Below the pieces are notes generated by a model, which did not search any database, was not told the DNA's origin, and worked only from the letters and a program-made list of their open reading frames with translations. Below, piece after piece: positions 61,097-64,000 of a stretch of DNA of 64,000 nt (the first letter of the stretch is position 1; every line of letters starts with the position of its first letter). The DNA lies in the NCBI RefSeq assembly GCF_004769235.1, contig NZ_RQFG01000012.1:62001-126000 (forward strand). The letters are read 5' to 3'. The translations under genes were made by a program, and so were the position numbers. The DNA comes from Leptospira kanakyensis. Its GTDB lineage: Bacteria > Spirochaetota > Leptospiria > Leptospirales > Leptospiraceae.

Positions 61097-61284
61097 TCCA
61101 TGATCTCCGCGAGGGAAACAAGGGCATTCCTTCGCACAAGTTCTGACTTTTGAATGATTTCATTTTTTAAAGCCATTCGGATGAGTTCCCCCCCAGATAC
61201 CCCTCGCCTGGACGCTTCATTTTTTAATAAAATTTGTTCTTCTTCGGAAAGTAAAATTTGAAACCGTTTATCAATTTTTGCCAT
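61093..61284 (-). CDS. Ribbon-helix-helix DNA-binding protein
   Basis: A 63-residue protein with a CopG/MetJ-type fold: DKRFQILLSEEEQILLKNEA is the strand-helix half and RRGVSGGELIRMALKNEI the second helix. This is the usual layout of VapB-type antitoxins and small repressors. It starts one base inside the upstream TPR stop and ends in a 4-base overlap with the PIN-like gene, so the pair is expressed as part of a longer operon rather than alone. Confidence 0.75.
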   Translation of the reverse strand: MAKIDKRFQILLSEEEQILLKNEASRRGVSGGELIRMALKNEIIQKSELVRRNALVSLAEIMD

Positions 61285-61892
61285 TAATCTTCTTCTTCTA
61301 ATTCTTTTTCTGCCTTTTCGAATTTACGCCAGTACAAATTAGCATCTTGCCATTGCCCGAGAGATTCGTAAAGGGATGCGATATTATAATATGATTCGGT
61401 CAAACGGTAGTCCAACTTCACTGCCTTTTGAAATAGTTTGATCGACTTTTCTTTGTTATCCGAATACCATTCACTAAAAGCCCAAAGATAATACCACCGA
61501 CCAAGGTTTGGATCCCTTGGCCTCACTTTTTCTAAATGCAAAACATTCTCTTGGAAAAGTTTGGAAGATAGATTGTAGTTTTTTTGAATGAGTTTTGTTT
61601 TATTGATTCGGTCTTCTGCTGGTTCACTAGGCCTTGGAACTGACAAATCAGTTCGATAAAGAAGGGCTTTTGCGTAGAGTAATTTAAAATACAACTCGTT
61701 TTGGCTTAATTCTAAATACCGTTCTAGATACGGAATGGAACTTGTTTCTTCGTCTACCTTATGCAAGTTGTAAATTTGTTTCCGAAGGGCCGTAGTTTCT
61801 TCTTTTTTTTTGCTACCACCCGCCCAGATGGTTTGAAAGGCAAAGAATAAGATAAAAACAAATTTAAAAGTATAAGTAGAAGTTTTGTCCAT
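61284..61892 (-). CDS. TPR-repeat protein with signal peptide
   Basis: A 202-residue exported protein. The N-terminus (YTFKFVFILFFAFQTIWAG) is a signal peptide; TPR-like repeats follow, for example IPYLERYLELSQNELYFKLL, LGRWYYLWAFSEWYSDNKEK and SYYNIASLYESLGQWQDANL. It has no lipobox. It overlaps the upstream membrane-protein gene by 29 bases and shares a base with the RHH gene, so all four genes at this end are one operon. Confidence 0.8.
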   Translation of the reverse strand: MDKTSTYTFKFVFILFFAFQTIWAGGSKKKEETTALRKQIYNLHKVDEETSSIPYLERYLELSQNELYFKLLYAKALLYRTDLSVPRPSEPAEDRINKTKLIQKNYNLSSKLFQENVLHLEKVRPRDPNLGRWYYLWAFSEWYSDNKEKSIKLFQKAVKLDYRLTESYYNIASLYESLGQWQDANLYWRKFEKAEKELEEED

Positions 61893-64000
61893 CTTCTGGA
61901 AATTTCATCGATTTGATTTCATGGCGGAAAGGTAACTCCTGCAATTTTTGAATCACAGAAAGATACAAATCTTTTGCCGTTACAATCAACATAGAATTGG
62001 GTGAAGTTTCGATCAATCGATCTTTACTTTCCAAATAACCTTGGATGGAATCCACAAAATGTTTTTTGGAACCTTCCCACTCGGGAGATGGATGAAAATC
62101 TGGCCATTGGATGCGGAGAACGGAAGTGGATCTTTTTCCACCAAAGGTTGCTTGCATAAAAGAACGAATCATCCAAGACAAACTATCTTTTAAAAATTCA
62201 GGTTTTCGTTCTTCTTTTTCCACAAGGACATGGAGAGCAGGAATGACTTGGCGGAGTTTTTCCTGAATCATTCGTTTATGGGAATCTAAAAACTTTGTCC
62301 GTTCTTCCTTGTTTAGAAGTACAAGAAAAATCCCTGGAAAACCAAGAGATTCCATATGGAAAGCAATGATGGCTTCTGTCTGTAAAAGGATTTCCCAAGA
62401 AAACTTTTTGGCAATAAAACGATCGAGTCTAACAGCGTCATCCACATCGAGTAAAGCAAAACCATTTTCATCAAAAGGCAAATAAGGATCGTGGTGTAAA
62501 AAAATCAAATTAGAACGAGTGTTATAGTCAAGGCCGGAAGAAATTTGGTTATGAAATGAACCAAGGGAATCATTTAAAAAAAGATATGAAAAACGAGGAG
62601 ACCCAAGTCTTGAAATAAAGTTTTTTGTATAACCAACAATCCCGTCGTAAGAGATTTCGTTCTCTCTATAAATTTTATCGAGTAACCCATACTCAACACG
62701 TTTTTCTTCTGGAATTTGAGTTAGGAAGTTTTCAACAACTCGTGTTTCTTCTAGTGGTTCTGATTTTTTAGTAACGGAGTGAACGAGTTTTTCTAACTCA
62801 GGATTAAAAATAGTCTCACGTTTCTTTTGAACGGCATCTAAAATTGCAACACGTCTCCAAGTTGCCGGTGGTAAAATTTTAAAACTCGTTTTTTTCACAG
62901 GATTAGGATTGTTTATAACGGGTTCCATTTTTGTTTCAATTCCTTCTTTAGTAGGGACCGTTTTTTTTATCTCTAGTGTTTCTACCGGTGATTCTTCACT
63001 CACCAAAAGGGATTCCCCTAATATCATCGGATGTTTTTCAATCAGTCGGCGTTTGATGGATGCCCACAAAACAAAAAGGATCCAAGGCCCTATGAATAAA
63101 TATCCAAAACTCAGTAAATACGGAGGGAATGAAGAATAACGATAGATGGATAACCCAGATAACAATCCAGGATTCCCTTTTTCTTTTGAAATATAATAAG
63201 AATGGAATTTATGATGCAAAAATCCAACAGATTGTTTGTTAGATTCTAAATGGGCAGTTTTTAGTTTATCATTTCCTTTCCAAACGCGGGGATTGAAAGT
63301 AACTTGTTCCTTACTTTTGTTATCTGATAATTTTGCAGATACCATAGGAAAATAAAACTCATCTCGATCTTTTTCTTTTTTAGCTAACAAAAGATTGGAA
63401 TCAAGAACCGCAATGAGGGTAGATATGGATCGGCTTTCCTCATTTCTTTTGGGTATTAAATACACTAAATCAAATTCCGATTCGAGTAAAATCGAAACAG
63501 GATGATTTTGAATTCTCTCCAACAAACCAAAAATCTCTGTTCCAAATCGATTTTGAATGGCTCTGGAATCCGTTTTTCCTTTTTCCCATAAATAAAGTTC
63601 AGAAACAATTCTTTCTGTTTCTCCAAGACTCCCACTTTCTCCCAAACCTTCTCTTTGTAGATTTTTTTCTAGGATAGAAAGTGTTTCTTCAAATTGAACT
63701 AACCGATGTTTGGCCCAAGGTTTATAATAACGATAATCTGGAAACAACTCCCAACTTTTTTGATAATACAAAAGTAAAATCAAATAAGCTATCACTGGTA
63801 GAAAAATTCTACGTTTGAATTGAAACCCAGGATTCTGAATCACAATCCAAACGAAACGAATGTAAAATAAACCGGTAAAGGTAACGAGAAAAAGGATAAA
63901 ACAACCAAAACGAATTTCCTCAGTTTCCGTATCAGATTGTCTGAGTAAATAAACAGAAAACCGATCCTTGGTTTCTAAAATTAGTTTAGAATCCTCACCG
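61864..64000 (-). CDS. Large membrane protein, 5' end outside the window
   Basis: The frame runs without a stop from 61864 to the right window edge, giving at least 712 residues. A GTG at 63843 is internal: the 53 codons before it read as a plausible protein with a membrane segment CFILFLVTFTGLFY. Two more hydrophobic segments lie at about 63800 and 63080, with a periplasmic part between them. The cytoplasmic C-terminal ~400 residues are unrecognised; near the end RLIETSPNSMLIVT and the surrounding strands vaguely suggest a degenerate GGDEF-like fold. Start of the four-gene operon. Confidence 0.75.
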   Translation of the reverse strand, partial: GEDSKLILETKDRFSVYLLRQSDTETEEIRFGCFILFLVTFTGLFYIRFVWIVIQNPGFQFKRRIFLPVIAYLILLLYYQKSWELFPDYRYYKPWAKHRLVQFEETLSILEKNLQREGLGESGSLGETERIVSELYLWEKGKTDSRAIQNRFGTEIFGLLERIQNHPVSILLESEFDLVYLIPKRNEESRSISTLIAVLDSNLLLAKKEKDRDEFYFPMVSAKLSDNKSKEQVTFNPRVWKGNDKLKTAHLESNKQSVGFLHHKFHSYYISKEKGNPGLLSGLSIYRYSSFPPYLLSFGYLFIGPWILFVLWASIKRRLIEKHPMILGESLLVSEESPVETLEIKKTVPTKEGIETKMEPVINNPNPVKKTSFKILPPATWRRVAILDAVQKKRETIFNPELEKLVHSVTKKSEPLEETRVVENFLTQIPEEKRVEYGLLDKIYRENEISYDGIVGYTKNFISRLGSPRFSYLFLNDSLGSFHNQISSGLDYNTRSNLIFLHHDPYLPFDENGFALLDVDDAVRLDRFIAKKFSWEILLQTEAIIAFHMESLGFPGIFLVLLNKEERTKFLDSHKRMIQEKLRQVIPALHVLVEKEERKPEFLKDSLSWMIRSFMQATFGGKRSTSVLRIQWPDFHPSPEWEGSKKHFVDSIQGYLESKDRLIETSPNSMLIVTAKDLYLSVIQKLQELPFRHEIKSMKFPEDGQNFYLYF

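Overview
This window is chromosomal DNA from a spirochaete, almost certainly a Leptospira species. The main evidence is a paired flaA2-flaA1 periplasmic flagellar sheath operon, a P83/100-family antigen, a GreA carrying a very long N-terminal extension, several 7TMR-DISM signalling proteins with lipoprotein-like N-termini, and short spirochaete-type lipoboxes (for example FFLHC, FFAQC, VVNC). The DNA is moderately AT-rich and coding is very dense, with many 1-40 bp gene overlaps. I see no transposase, phage module, CRISPR array or rRNA gene. The assignment rests on protein features read by eye, not on a database search.

Layout. 1-7.7 kb: the end of hemW, tRNA-Ile(GAT) and tRNA-Ala(TGC), a CBS protein, an aminotransferase/exonuclease pair on the minus strand, then a coupled phosphosugar mutase-argD-leuB-receiver run. 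7.6-12.9 kb (minus): an operon of a peptide-type solute-binding lipoprotein, a kinase-fold protein, a GT-C glycosyltransferase and pgeF, divergent from a GH13 glycosidase. 14.2-21.3 kb (minus): rel, nadC, a LysM lipoprotein, a STAS protein, fur-tgt and an LptE-like lipoprotein. 21.4-28.8 kb: an M23 peptidase, the long GreA, the PUR-flaA2-flaA1 operon and a cyclic-nucleotide-binding protein. 29-38 kb: a LuxR-type response regulator, a hybrid kinase, a HerA-like ATPase, groES-groEL behind two CIRCE elements, a SpoIIE phosphatase and a GGQ release-factor-like protein. 38-44 kb: a UVR-motif protein, Mrp, a phosphoesterase, a free lipoyl domain, a degenerate GHKL protein and a pabB-pabC fusion. 44-54 kb: xer-antisigma-hslV-hslU, trxB, a HExxH protein, ilvB-ilvN and a TPR protein. 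54-64 kb: an inserted-looking lipoprotein gene, P83/100, serC, rpiB, a LamG-like protein, and a minus-strand operon ending in a ribbon-helix-helix/PIN-like pair.

How the genes work together. Much of the window is housekeeping: amino acid and cofactor biosynthesis (argD, leuB, ilvBN, serC, nadC, pabBC), proteostasis (groESL, hslVU), tRNA modification, and the stringent response. The accessory interest is in signalling. Partner-switching parts (a STAS protein, an anti-sigma ATPase, a SpoIIE phosphatase, a degenerate GHKL protein) are scattered, and two 7TMR-DISM sensors are present. One receiver protein carries Glu at the phospho-acceptor position.

The observations most worth following are: the direct repeat of a TPR gene's 3' end flanking a lipoprotein gene; the tandem CIRCE promoter; the PUR-domain gene coupled to flaA; the kinase-like/GT-C/pgeF operon; and the degenerate PIN/RHH pair. 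I did not find a clearly new multi-gene system such as a defence island.
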